Part shown: piece after piece, positions 33,206 to 45,399 of the stretch
Numbering within the stretch: position 1 is the stretch's first letter
Layout: each line of letters opens with the position of its first letter
Source: Cherax quadricarinatus
Taxonomy: Eukaryota; Arthropoda; Malacostraca; Decapoda; Parastacidae
NCBI RefSeq assembly: GCF_038502225.1
Contig: NC_091340.1
Coordinates: 30,556,619 to 30,620,618 of the forward strand
Direction of reading: 5' to 3'
DNA: 64,000 bases
Notes under the pieces: model-generated
Seen by the model: the letters and a program-made list of their open reading frames with translations, nothing else
Told to the model about the DNA's origin: nothing
Databases searched by the model: none
Made by a program: the position numbers and the translations under genes

Positions 33206-34747
33206 CCAGATACCTACAAACCTCTCACAACTAACCAAGTGGACAACCTTACTAAAACTTTTCTTCAAAAGACTCGCCGCATTCTGAGGAGCTCAGAACA
33301 AGGGAAGAAACTTCTGCACACCATGCCCAGCTACCCCAGACCTGCCAGAATGTACGGCCTGCCAAAGACTCACAAGCCTGGTATCCCACTGAGGCCCATA
33401 TCCTCGGGAATAGGCAGTGCTCCCCACCAGCTCTCAGGAATTCTCGCCAAACACCTCTCGAAACTCTTGGGCACTATCAGTCCAGCACATCTCAAACACT
33501 CAGGTGATCTTCTCAATCGCATTCGCAACATCAACATCAGGAACAAGAAACTTTCCAGCCTTGACGTGACTTCCCTATTCACTAAAGTACCTACTAAACA
33601 AGCCATCGATCTCTTGCGCAGGAAAATTGACGATTCACTTGATCTTCCCATTCCAGCCAGCGATTTCATCGACCTTGTTGAACTATGTGTTGGCTTTACG
33701 TGTTTCTCTTTCGAAAATCACCTCTTTCAGCAGACTTTTGGACTACCCATGGGTTCGCTACTCAGTGCAGTCCTGGCGAACCTATACATGGAACATCTAG
33801 AAGCCGAACGTTTCTCCACCATTATTCCTTCGTCTGTCACCTGGCTCCGTTATGTTGACGACATTCTCCTCATAACTCCTAAACGCTTCAACGTTCAAGC
33901 TCTCCAAGACAAGCTCAACCAGGTCGAGCCTTCAATCCAGTTCACACTTGAAGAAGAAGTCGACAACACTCTTCCTTTCCTTGATGTTCTACTCTGCAAA
34001 GCTGACCACGAACTTCGTTTTAAAGTCTATCGAAAACCCACCAACCAAAACGATCTTCTCCACTTCTACTCTCACCACGACACCAAAACCAAACGTGGTG
34101 TAATTATAGGCTTCTTCCTGCGTGCACTCAGAATCTGCAGCAACGAGTTCCTTGAGGAAGAATGCACTATAATTGAACAAGTATTTTCCACACTCCACTA
34201 TCCTCGTCACTTCATCAGAGACTGCAGACGGCGAGCATTAAACATCTTCAACACACCCAGAGAAGACACTGCCGAGAAGAGATACATAGTCCTTCCCACC
34301 AACTCCATTGCCAAACATGTTTCCAACATCTTTGCCAAAACATCATTCCAAGTATCTACCTCCACAACCACGACCATCAAGGACATCACCAGTAGTAGGC
34401 AGGACAAGCCTCCATCCTCTGCAGGGGTATACATAATCCCTTGTAATGACTGCAACAAGTTATACGTGGGCGAAACATCATGGGACCTCCAAACACGTAT
34501 TTCAGAACACCAATACGCAAGCAGGTCTGACGACACAAGGAATGCCTGCGTACAACACCGTAATTCACACAACCACTTGATAAACTACAGAAACTCAAGA
34601 CTTATCGCCACAGAAGACAACACTCAATACCGAAGAATCCTGGAATCATCACTTATTTCTATATCCGACAACTTCAACCAGAATAGTGGCTTCTATAACA
34701 TAGCTGAACCACTTGCCAAGAAACTTCTTCATCGCTATCCCACATAA
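33206..34747 (+). pseudogene. Penelope-like polyprotein, copy D right part (RT + GIY-YIG)
   Basis: An uninterrupted frame of about 510 codons from within the RT N-terminal region to the natural stop. Motifs: MYGLPKTHKPGIPLRPI, DVTSLFTKVP, FGLPMGSLLS, YVDDIL, then YIIPCNDCNKLYVGETSWDL and RISEHQYASR of the GIY-YIG nuclease. The 5' part (start codon, DKGGG region) is missing because of the inverted junction. Both catalytic cores look intact, though W replaces R in the nuclease GETSRDL. Confidence 0.85.
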
Positions 34748-34993
34748 GAACACTGTAGAAGGTCTGCTCACAAACTTATCCAATCTCCTTTCCAAGCTAC
34801 CCAAGTTTTTAGACCTTATAGCCCCACTCGGTACATCATCAGATGCAGCATTCTTCACCTGACCTCAGCCGGACTATAAATACTCGCGTTCCTTCCACCC
34901 CAGGTAGTTCTGTTTGTGACTTGAAAAAGCCCACTGTGTGGGCGAAACGTAGTCAATAAAGGATCACATTATACTGCATTTGTGTTTATATTT
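34748..34993 (+). mobile_element. Penelope 3' UTR and tail, copy D (subfamily 1)
   Basis: Ends with 'ttgaaaaagcccac' ... 'gtgggcgaaac' and 'tttatatttcc'. This tail type is shared with the 176-bp palindrome and differs from A, B, C and E. Confidence 0.8.
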
Positions 34994-36737
34994 CCAAAAA
35001 GGCTATCTTCAAGGCATCATCTCAGCAGCCATCTCAACACGCAGCTCCCCAGTCATACCTCGACGTTACATCAATGCACTCAAAGGTTTAGCAGAAGACA
35101 CGACCATCAGGGTCACCACCGCTGATAAAGGAGGTGGTGTTGTTATCATGAACACTGACGATTACAGGAACAAAATGCTCAATCTACTTAATGACCCAGA
35201 TACCTACAAACCTCTCACAACTAACCAAGTGGACAACCTTACTAAAACTTTTCTTCAAAGGACTCGCCGCATTCTGAGGGGCTCAGAACATGGGAAGAAA
35301 CTTCTGCACACCATGCCCAGCAACCCCAGACCTGCCAGAATGTACGGCCTGCCAAAGACTCACAAGCCTGGTATCCCACTGAGGCCCATATCCTCTGGAA
35401 TAGGCAGTGCTTCCCACCAGCTCTCAGGAATTCTCTCAAAACACCTCTCTAAACTCTTGGGCACTATCAGTCCAGCACATCTCAAACACTCGGGCGATCT
35501 TCTCAATCGCATTCGCAACATCAACATCAGGAACAAGAAACTTTCCAGCCTTGACGTGACTTCCCTATTCACCAAAGTACCTACTACACAAGCCATCGAT
35601 CTTTTGCGCAGGAAAATTGATGATTCACTTGATCTTCCCATTCCAGCCAGCGATTTCATCGACCTTGTTGAACTATGTGTTGGCTTTACGTGTTTCTCTT
35701 TCGAAAATCACCTCTTTCAGCAGACTTTTGGACTACCCATGGGTTCGCCACTCAGTGCAGTCCTGGCGAACCTATACATGGAACATCTAGAAGCCGAACG
35801 TTTCTCCACCATTATTCCTTCGTCTGTCACCTGGCTCCGTTATGTTGACGACATTCTCCTCATAACTCCTAAACGCTTCAACGTTCAAGCTCTCCAAGAC
35901 AAGCTCAACCAGGTCGAGCCTTCAATCCAGTTCACACTTGAAGAAGAAGTCGACAACACTCTTCCTTTCCTTGATGTTCTGCTCTGCAAAGCTGACAACG
36001 AACTTCGTTTTAAAGTCTATCGAAAACCCACCAACCAAAACGATCTTCTCCACTTCTACTCTCACCACGACACTAAAACCAAACGTTGTGTAATTATAGG
36101 CTTCTTCCTGCGTGCACTCAGAATCTGCAGCAATGAGTTCCTTGAGGAAGAGTGCACTATAATTGAACAAGTATTTTCTAAACTCCACTATCCTCGTCAC
36201 TTCATCAGAGACTGCAGACGGCGGGCATTAAACATCTTCAACACACCCAGAGAAGACACTGCCGAGAAGAGATACATAGTCCTCCCAACCAACTCCATTG
36301 CCAAACATGTTTCCAACGTCTTTGCCAAAACATCATTCCAAGTATCTACCTCCACAACCACGACCATCAAGGACATCACCAGTAGTAGACAGGACAAGCC
36401 TCCATCCTCTGCAGGGGTATACATAATCCCTTGTAATGACTGCAACAAATTATATGTGGGCGAAACATCAAGAGACCTCCAAACACGTATTTCAGAACAC
36501 CAATATGCAAGCAGGACTGACGATACAAGGAATGCCTGTGTACAACATCGCAATTCACACAACCATTTAGTTAACTACAGAAACTCAAGACTTATAGCCA
36601 CAGAAGACAACACTCAATACAGAAGAATCCTGGAATCATCGCTCATCTCTACAACCAACAATTTCAAACAGAACAATGGCTTCTATAACATAGCTGAACC
36701 ACTCGCCAAGAAACTTCTTCATCGCTATCCCACATAA
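34994..36737 (+). pseudogene. Penelope-like polyprotein, copy E (RT + GIY-YIG)
   Basis: About 580 codons without a stop: TTADKGGGVVIMNTDDYRNK, then YGLPKTHKPG, DVTSLFTKVPTTQA, GLPMGSPLSA, catalytic YVDDIL and the GIY-YIG domain (AGVYIIPCNDC, LYVGETSRDL, RISEHQ). It ends LLHRYPT. It is the right-hand continuation of fragment C, so the protein start is 4.4 kb away beyond the nested block. This is the most complete PLE coding region here and a good reference for the family. Confidence 0.85.
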
Positions 36738-36985
36738 GAACATAGAACACTGCACAAGGTCTACTCAAAACTTGTCCAATACCCCTGCCAAGCTACCCAA
36801 GACTCTATAACCCCACCCGGTAGATCATCAGCTGCAGCATTCTCCACCCGACCTCAACATGACTATAAATACTCTCGTACCTTCCAACCCCAGGTAGATC
36901 CGTGTGTGACTTGAGAAAGCCCACTGTGTGGGTGAAACGTTGTCAATAAAGGATCACATTATACTGCATTTGTGTTTATATTTCC
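36738..36985 (+). mobile_element. Penelope 3' UTR and tail, copy E (subfamily 2)
   Basis: Has 'ttgagaaagcccac' ... 'gtgggtgaaac' (36911-36944) and ends 'tttatatttcc' at the 12-bp target duplication. Confidence 0.8.
36911..36944 (+). ncRNA. Hammerhead-like module in Penelope tail
   Basis: A 'cccac' / 'gtggg' stem with a TGT loop is followed by GAAAC and GTTGTC; the box upstream reads 'ttgagaaa' where a hammerhead needs CUGANGA. Equivalent modules: 25391-25430 (minus), 26764-26870 (both arms), 28621-28655, 30321-30362 (minus) and 34921-34954. Hammerhead motifs are known in Penelope terminal repeats; whether these cut is unknown and the box suggests not. Confidence 0.4.
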
Positions 36986-36997
36986 AAGTGTCCATAT
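36986..36997. repeat. Target-site duplication, right copy (12 bp)
   Basis: Second 'aagtgtccatat', matching 30245-30256. Confidence 0.8.
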
Positions 36998-37370
36998 ACA
37001 GATGACAAGTGTCACCCCAGTGTGGATGCACAGGTGTAGTCCCACAACACCTGTTTACCATCTGTCCAGGCTTAAAGGATAATCCCATCCAGATGCTTCT
37101 GATTGTCCTCAGGTGTGCATAGTTTGGACGGCTGCCTTACTGCTGGGCATGATAAGAGTATTACCTTCTTTAATCTTTCCCTCTGAACTGGGACACACAA
37201 GACTATGGTATCAGTGTCGGTCTGGTGATTACTTGTCAGAGATACAGCTGTGTCCGGCGAGGACGTAGATGTAGGGACAAGTGAAGCACCCTTAAGTATG
37301 GTTCTGAATTGAGATGTGTGATTAAAGTTGAAGTGAGGGGACAATCAACAGGAAATCTCCTGCATGATGA
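36998..37370. other. Short minisatellite remnant and non-repetitive spacer
   Basis: Starts with degenerate 31-bp units, then about 300 bases of ordinary sequence. A 90-codon minus-strand frame (37344-37072) has no recognisable motif. Confidence 0.4.
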
Positions 37371-38925
37371 GCTCTCATGCCTGCAGCAACACTACGAACA
37401 ACATGTTTCTTGCAACAACACTACAAACAATATGTTGCCTGCAACAACACTACGAACAATATGTTGCCTGCAACAACACTACGAACAATATGTTGCTTGC
37501 AACAACACTACAAACAATATGTTGCCTGCAACAACACTACGAACAATATGTTGCCTGCAACAACACTACGAACAATATGTTGCCTGCAACAACACTACGA
37601 ACAATATGTTGCACGCAACAACACTACTGACATGTTGCCTACAGCAACACTATGAACAGCATGTTGCCTGCAACAACACTACGAACAAAAATGTTGCCTG
37701 CAACAACACTACGAACAACATGTTGCCTGCAACAACACTACGAACAATATGTTGCCTGCAACAACACTACGAACAATATGTTGCCTGCAACAACACTACG
37801 AACAATATGTTGCCTGCAACAACACTACGAACAATATGTTGCCTGCAACAACACTACTGACATGTTGCCTACAGCAACACTATGAACAACATGTTGCCTG
37901 CGACAACACTACGAACAAAATGTTGCCTGCAACAACACTACGAACAACATGTTGCCTGCAACAACACTACGAACAATATGTTGCCTGCAACAACACTACG
38001 AACAATATGTTGCCTGCAACAACACTACGAACAACATGTTGCCTGCAACAACACTACGAACAACATGTTGCCTGCAACAACACTACGAACAATATGTTGC
38101 CTGCAACAACACTACTGACATGTTGCCTACAGCAACACTACGAACAACATGTTGCCTACAGCAACACTACGAACAATATGTTGCCTGCAACAACACTACT
38201 GACATGTTGTCTACAGCAACACTACGAACAACATGTTGCCTGCAACAACACTACGAACAATATGTTGCCTGCAACAACACTACGAACAACATGTTGCCTG
38301 CAACAACACTACTAACAACATGTTGCCTGCAACAACACTACGAACAATATGTTGCCTGCAACAACACTACTGACATGTTGCCTACAGCAACACTACGAAC
38401 AACATGTTGCCTGCAACAACACTACGAACAATATGTTGCCTGCAACAACACTACAAACAATATGTTGCTTGCAACAACACTACAAACAATATGTTGCATG
38501 CAACAACATTACTGACATGTTGCCTACAGCAACACTACGAACAACATGTTGCCTGCAACAACACTACGAACAACATGTTGCCTGCAACAACACTACGAAC
38601 AACATGTTGCCTGCAACAACACTACGAACAATATGTTGCCTGCAACAACACTACTGACATGTTGCCTACAGCAACACTATGAACAAAATGTTGCCTGCAA
38701 CAACACTACGAACAATATGTTGCCTGCAACAACACTACTGACATGTTGTCTACAGCAACACTACGAACAACATGTTGCCTACAGCAACACTACGAACAAT
38801 ATGTTGCCTGCAACAACACTACGAACAATATGTTGCCTACAACAACACTACGAACAATATGTTGCCTGCAATAACACTACTGACATGTTGCCTACAGCAA
38901 CACTACGACCAACATGTTGCCTGCA
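37371..38925. repeat. 29-bp minisatellite
   Basis: Tandem units of 29 bp ('tgttgcctgcaacaacacta' plus 'cgaacaata'), with a recurring 'actactgacatgttgcctac' variant unit every few copies. The Gln/His/Cys-rich frames in it are artefacts. Confidence 0.95.
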
Positions 38926-40005
38926 GAAGGGAGGTCACAGTTAGTGTGGTGTTGCCTGCAGCAGTGAGGTCAGAATTAGTGTGGTGTTGCCTGCAGCAGG
39001 GAGGTCACAGTTAGTGTGCTGTTGCCTGAAGCAAGGAGGACACAGTTAGTGTGGTGTTGCCTGCAGTAGGGAGGTCACATTTAGTGTGGTGTTGACTGCA
39101 GCAATGAGGTCACAGTTAGTGTGGCGTTGCCTGTAGCAGGGAGGTCACAGTTAGTGTGGTGTTGCTTGCAGCAGGGAGATCACAGTTAGTGTGGTGTTGC
39201 CTGCAGTAGGGATGTCACATTTAGTGTGGTGTTGACCGCAGCAATGAGGTCACAGTTAGTGTGGCGTTGCCTGTAGCAGGGAGGTCACAGTTAATGTGGT
39301 GTTGCCTGCAGCAGGGAGGTCACAATTAGTGTAGCGTTGCCTGCGTCAGGGAGGTTACAGTCAGTGTGCTGTTACCTGCAGCAGGGATGTCACAGTTAGT
39401 GTGGCGTTGCCTGTAGCAGGGAGGTCACAGTTGGTGTGGTGTTGCCTGAAGAAAGAAGGTCACAGTTAGTGTGGTTTTGCCTGCAGTAGGGAGGTCACAT
39501 TTAGTGTGGTGTTGACTGCAGCAGGCAGGTCACAGTGTGATGTTGCATGCAGCAATGAGGTCACAGTTAGTGTGGCGTTTCCTGCAGCAGGGAGGTCACA
39601 GTTAGTGTGCTGTTACCTGCAGCAGGGAGGTCACGGTTAGTGTGGAGTTGCCTGTACCAGGGAGGTCACAGTTAGTGTGGATGCCTGCAGCAGTGAGGTC
39701 ACAGCGTGGTGTTGCCTGCAGCAGTGAGGTCACAGTTAGTGTGGTGTTGCCTGCAGCATGGAGGTCACAGTTAGTGTGGCGTTGCCTGCAGCAGGGAGGT
39801 CACAGTTAGTGTGGCGTTGCCTGCAGCAGGGAGGTCACAGTGAGTGTGGCGTTGCCTGCAGCAGGGAGGTCACAGTTAGTGTGGTGTTGCCTGCAGCAGG
39901 GAGGTCACAGTTAGTGTGGTGTTGCTTGCAGCAGGGAGGTCACAGTTAGTGTGGTGTTGCCTGCAGCAGGGAGGTCACAGTGAGTGTGGTGTTGCCTGCA
40001 GAGGT
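38926..40005. repeat. 35-bp minisatellite
   Basis: Units of 35 bp ('gggaggtcacagttagtgtg' plus 'gtgttgcctgcagca'). It follows the previous array with a shared 'ttgcctgca' core, so the two may be related. Confidence 0.92.
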
Positions 40006-40084
40006 AATCAGGTGCTGCCGGGCTGGTAGTCATGTACTGGTGATGGAGGTTAACTAACTTCTTGACCTGGATTCCCTGTATTTC

Positions 40085-40880
40085 AGTGAGTTTCTGTTTT
40101 TCAGTGAGTTTCACTGTATTTCAATGAGTTTAATTGGGCGAGTTTCAATGTATTTCCATGAGTTTCATTGTGTTTCAAAGTGTTTTATCTTTTTCATAAG
40201 TTTCCTTCGTTTTGGTGGGTTTCACTGTGTTTCAGTGGGTTTCACTGTTTTAGTGGGTTTCACTGTATTTCAGTAACTTTCACTGCTTTTCAATGAGTTT
40301 CATTGTGTTTCAGTGAGTTTCACTCTTCCAGTGGGTTTACTTGAGTTCACTGTGCTTCATTGAATTTCAGTGAACTTCACTGCATTTCACTTAGTTTCAA
40401 TGTGTTTCAATGAACTTCACTGTTTCAATGAGTTTCACTGTGTTTCATTCAGTTTCAGTGAGTTACAGTGAGCCTCAGTGTTTCTTTGAGTGTTAGTGAT
40501 TTTCACTGTGCTTCAGTGAGTTTCAGTGAGTTTCATTGGATTCAGTGGGTCTTACTGTGTTTCAATGGATTTCAGTGAGTTTCTGTGAGTATCAGTTAGT
40601 TCCAGTGAGTTTTCAGTGTTTCGGGAGTTACAGTGTGTTTCAGTGAGTTTCGGAAGGTTTCACTGGATTTCAATGAGTTTCAGTGGTTCTCAGTAGGTTT
40701 CACTGGACTTCACTGAGTTTCTGTGGATTTCACTGGGTTTCAGCAAGTTTCATTGGATTTTAGTGAATTACAGTGGGTTTCAGCGGGTTACACTTGGTTT
40801 CAGTGAGTTTCAGTGGATTTCAGTAGATTTCAGTGAATTTCAGTGGTTTTTAATGAATTTCAGTGGGTTTCAGTTACTGG
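40085..40880. repeat. Degenerate 'tttcagtgag' repeat
   Basis: Imperfect 10-20-bp repeats of 'tttcagtgagtttcactg'; strongly diverged. Confidence 0.8.
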
Positions 40881-41084
40881 TGAAACTGAAGAACTTCATG
40901 TCATCTACGAGTTAGTTAATCACTTAACTAATTCTGCGTCTCCAAAAGAAAACGGCATTTAAGCCTTTAATATAGTTATTACCGTTGTGTGCAACAGTAA
41001 CTGTTGGCTGATGAGACAGATGGACGAAGATACGTGGAACTTATGTCGAGGTCAAACTGTGTTCACATCTGGAAAATTCTTGAG

Positions 41085-41335
41085 AATGGAGGGAAGGAGG
41101 GAGGGAGGGAGGGAGAAAGGGAGGGAGGGAGGGAGGGAAGGAGGGAGGGAAGGAGGGAGGGAGAGAGGGAGGGAGGGAGAGAGGGAGGGAGGGAGGGAGG
41201 GAGGGAGGGAGGAAGGGAAGGAGGGAGGGAGAGAGGGAGGGAGGGAGAGAGGGAGGGAGGGAGGGAGGGAGGGAGGGAGGGAGGGAGGGAGGAAGGGAAG
41301 GAGGGAGGGAGGGAGGGAGGGAGGGAGGGAAGAAA
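41085..41335. repeat. (GGGA)n microsatellite
   Basis: Purine tetranucleotide tract with occasional GAGA and GGAA changes. Confidence 0.95.
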
Positions 41336-41374
41336 AAAAGCAGGGAAGAAACTAAGGAGGATAACATTCTCCAT

Positions 41375-42975
41375 AGAGATTATAGTACCAAGAACAACAG
41401 TGACGATAGTACTAAGAACAACAGTGACGATAGTACTAAGAACAACAGTGACGATAGTACTAAGAACAACAGTGACGATAGTACTAAGAACAACAGTGAC
41501 GATAGTACTAAGAACAACAGTGACGATAGTACTAAGAACAACAGTGACGATAGTACTAAGAACAACAGTGACGATAGTACTAAGAACAACAGTGACGATA
41601 GTACTAAGAACAACAGTGACGATAGTACTAAGAACAACAGTGACGATAGTACTAAGAACAACAGTGATGACAGTATCAAGAACAACAGTAATGACAATAC
41701 CAAGAACAACAGTAATGACAGTACCAAGAACAACAGAGACGACAGTACTAAGAACAACAGAGATAATAGTTTCAAGAACAACAGAGATGAGAGTACCAAG
41801 AACAACAGAAATGACAGTACCAAGAGCAACACAGATGACAGTACCAAGAACAACAGAGACGACAGTACCAAGAACAACAGAGATAATAGTTTCAAGAACA
41901 ACAGTGATGACAGTACCAAAAACATCAGAAATGACAGTACCAAGAGCAACAGTAATGACAGTACCAAGAACAACAGAGACGACAGTACCAAGAACAACAG
42001 AGATAACAGTTTCAAGAACTACAGTCATGACAGTACCAAGAACAACAGAGATGACAGTACCAAAAACAACAGTGATGACAGTACGAAAAGCAACGGTGAT
42101 GACAGTAACAAAAACAACGGAGATGACAGTACCAAGAAAAACAGAGATGGCAGTACCAAGAACAACAGAGATGACAGTACCAAGAACAACAGAGATGACA
42201 GTGCTAAGAACAACAATGATAACAGTACCAAGAACAGAGATGACAGTACCAAGAACAACAGTTTTGACAGTACCAAGAACAACAGAGATGAAAGTACCAA
42301 GAACAGCAGAGATGACATTACGAAGAACAACAGAGATGACACTGCTAAAAACAACAGTGATGGCAGTGCTAAAAACAACAGTGATGACAGTATCAAGAAC
42401 AGCAGAGATGACAGTACCAAGAACAACAGAGATAACAGTACCAAGAACAACAGGGATGACAGTACCAATAACAACAGAGATGACAGTACCAAGAACAGCA
42501 GAGATGACATAACCAAGAACAACAGAGATAACAGTAGCAAGAACAACAGAGATGACAGTACCAAGAACAGCAGAGATGACACTGCTAAAAACAACAGTGA
42601 TGGCAGTTCTAAAAACAACAGTGATGACAGTACCAAGAACAACAGAGATGACAGTGCTAAAAACAACAGAGATGACAGTACCCAGAACAACAGAGATAAC
42701 AGTACCAAGAACAACAGAGATAACAGTACCAAGAACAACAGAGATGACAGTACCAAGAACAGCAGAGATGACAGTACCAAGAACAGCAGAGATGACAGTA
42801 CGATGAGCAACAGTAATGACAGTACTAAGAGCAACAGTAATGACAGTACTAGGAACAACAGTGATGACAGTACCAAGAACACGAGAGATGACAGTACCAA
42901 GAACAAGAGTGATGACAGTACTAAGAATACAATGGAGATGACAGTACCAAGAACAACAGAGATGACTCTGGCCCA
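41375..42975. repeat. 24-bp minisatellite
   Basis: Units of 24 bp ('agaacaacagtgacgatagt' plus 'acta'). The left copies (41390-41670) are nearly identical, the rest diverged. Frames up to about 640 codons on both strands arise because 24 is a multiple of three. Confidence 0.95.
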
Positions 42976-43004
42976 GTAGGTAGGTGCCAAGATAGGTGCC
43001 AATC

Positions 43005-43430
43005 ATATGAAGGATGGGAGTAAGGAGAATGGGAGAGAGAGAGAGAGGGAGAGAAATGAGAGCGAGCTATGCCTGGCAACTGTGCATGGAAGTCTGGCAC
43101 TCACCCAGGCAGGGTGGCACTGCAGTGCCTCTCTGCTGGATGCCGGTGATCAGACGCATCTGTTTTCCCACCCATCAGGAAGCTATCAGCCACTCTGGTA
43201 CACTCCCTGGTCACCTCTCTGCCCAATCAGTGACTGCAAACGGTGCTCACCCATCGGAAAATAACCCGAGATCTGAGTGGCGAGGCTGGGGTGGAGGAGA
43301 GTGTCTCAGGTGGAGATCAGATGTGCCATCAGGCGATCCATGGCACTCATGGCACTCTGCCACCCATGCATGGCATTGCGTAATGGCGCCTTATCTTGAG
43401 TATGGGCCACCAGGGGCCATCAATGCACTC
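43005..43430. other. Non-repetitive segment
   Basis: Moderate GC sequence after a short GA tract. Frames are open but without motifs or splice logic; no gene called. Confidence 0.4.
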
Positions 43431-43865
43431 ATATACCAGTGTCATACACCAGTGTCATGCACCAGTGCCACACACCAGTGTCATACACCAGTGCCACACA
43501 CCAATGCCACACACCAGTGTCATGCACCAATGTCATACACCAGTGCCATACATCAGTGCCACACATCAGTGCCATACACCAGTGCCATACACCAGTCCCA
43601 CACACCAGTTCCATACACCAGTGCTAGACACCAGTGCCGTACATCAGTGGTACACACCAGTGCCATGCACCAATGTCATACACCAGTGCCATACACCAGT
43701 GCAATACACCAGTGCCATACACCAGTGCTACACACCAGTGCCACACACCAGTGCCACACACAAGTGTTATACACCAGTGCCACACACCAGTGCCACACAC
43801 CAGTGCTAGACACCAGTGCCACACACCAGTGCCACACACCAGTGCCACACACCAGTGCCATATTC
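43431..43865. repeat. 13-bp minisatellite
   Basis: 'caccagtgccaca' and 'caccagtgccata' in alternating tandem copies. Confidence 0.95.
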
Positions 43866-44034
43866 CAAACAACCAGAACTTATTTTCGTATATACATTAA
43901 GAAATATACCAAAGGAGGGTATAAACACACAGAAATCAATTATACTCCGTGATAAAGTGGTCTATTATAATCATATTATGACAATTATATTATCATAATT
44001 ATACTTAAGACATAAAAGAGCGTTTTGTTCATCA

Positions 44035-44245
44035 GAAAGTGGAACAATTATCTTAGAAAAACAATGGAACAATTATCTTAGAAGAACAATGGAACAATTA
44101 TCTTAGAAAAACAATGGAACAATTATCTTAGAAGAACAATGGAACAATTATCTTAGAAAAACAATGGAACAATTATCTTAGAAGAACAATGGAACAATTA
44201 TCTTAGAAAAATAATGGAACAATTATCTTAGAAGAACAATTATTG
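44035..44245. repeat. 25-bp repeat in alternating 50-bp dimers
   Basis: 'aacaattatcttagaa' is followed in turn by 'aaac' and 'gaac', so successive units alternate regularly for about eight copies. Confidence 0.9.
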
Positions 44246-44414
44246 TCTTTATCATTCTGTACATCATTGTGTTTCTTATTCTCTGTGAGGTGTTGAAAAA
44301 TGTATTGGAGAACAAGTGTGGTGTATACTGTGTATAACATGACTGGTATGATATCTTGTTCTGTTGTTCTTCAGGAGGAAGAACAGGTCAGTTTGTTCAT
44401 TGGTGAGTGAGTGA

Positions 44415-44507
<93 letters not shown>
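44415..44507. repeat. (GT)n microsatellite
   Basis: Pure GT dinucleotide run. Confidence 0.97.
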
Positions 44508-44508
<1 letters not shown>

Positions 44509-44876
44509 TTTCATCCCTAGCCATTAATCCATACACGGAAATACACACTGAGTTAGTATGCGTGTATGCACGATACATCTGCAATTAATATTTACAATCT
44601 GTATAATCATACACATATACTTAGAGCCATTCACGTGTATTCAGACTAAACACGTGTTTTCAAAGCCATACACGTGTATGCAGAGTCATACACGTGTATT
44701 TATACGAGTACTCGAGTACTTAAAGAGCATCTGTCAAGAGAAGCCGTGTATGTGCGTATTAACACAGGTGCACACGTGTACACGCACCTGAAATTAACAC
44801 ATGCAGACATTTTCAGCTTTAATATATATATGTATACACAACTATGTTCCAGCCAGTATAGGTATGTGTATTTGAT

Positions 44877-44922
44877 TGTATGTATGTATGTATGTATATA
44901 TGTATGTATGCATGTATGTATG

Positions 44923-44953
<31 letters not shown>

Positions 44954-44975
44954 GTATGCATGTTCGTATGTATGT
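44877..44975. repeat. (TATG)n microsatellite
   Basis: TATG tetranucleotides with a few C or A changes. Confidence 0.95.
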
Positions 44976-45051
44976 ATGAGATGTTCAACATGCATGTTCA
45001 CTTAGAAATGTATGTGTCTCAGTGTATGTATACAGAGAGATGAATGTCTCT

Positions 45052-45172
<121 letters not shown>

Positions 45173-45399
45173 CACTGCGAGGTGTATATCTCTTAGTGTG
45201 CATGCGCTGAAGGTGTCTACGCCTCAATGTATATACAATAACAAGTATGCATATCTCAGTATCAGTACATTGACAGGTATGTATATTGCACTGTTTATAT
45301 ACTGATATATGTTTATATCTCTAAGTATATACACTGAGAGGTGTGTATATCTCAGTGTTCATACAGTGAAAGGTGTGTATCTCAGTGCATATACACCAG

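Larger units (their letters stand above)
30257..36985. mobile_element. Composite Penelope insertion (copy C/E) with nested LINE and PLE
   Basis: One PLE (inverted tail 30257-30368, coding start 30369-30638, coding remainder 34994-36737, tail to 36985) inserted in the 31-bp minisatellite with a 12-bp duplication. It is split by a block containing a minus-strand LINE (30639-32694) and a second inverted PLE dimer D (32695-34993). The coding join is logical: the first part ends YRHNDS and the second resumes FQKGYLQG, neighbours in copy A. Confidence 0.8.

Noticed and set aside
37072..37344. 90-codon minus-strand frame
   Set aside because: No motif, start context or relation to neighbours.
37309..38944. 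Gln/His/Cys repeat proteins in several frames
   Set aside because: 29-bp minisatellite; frames change between units.
41004..43006. Long frames rich in Thr/Val/Leu on both strands
   Set aside because: Products of the GGGA tract and the 24-bp repeat, not genes.
43014..43952. 312-codon plus-strand frame
   Set aside because: Its second half is the 13-bp repeat; the first half has no recognisable feature.
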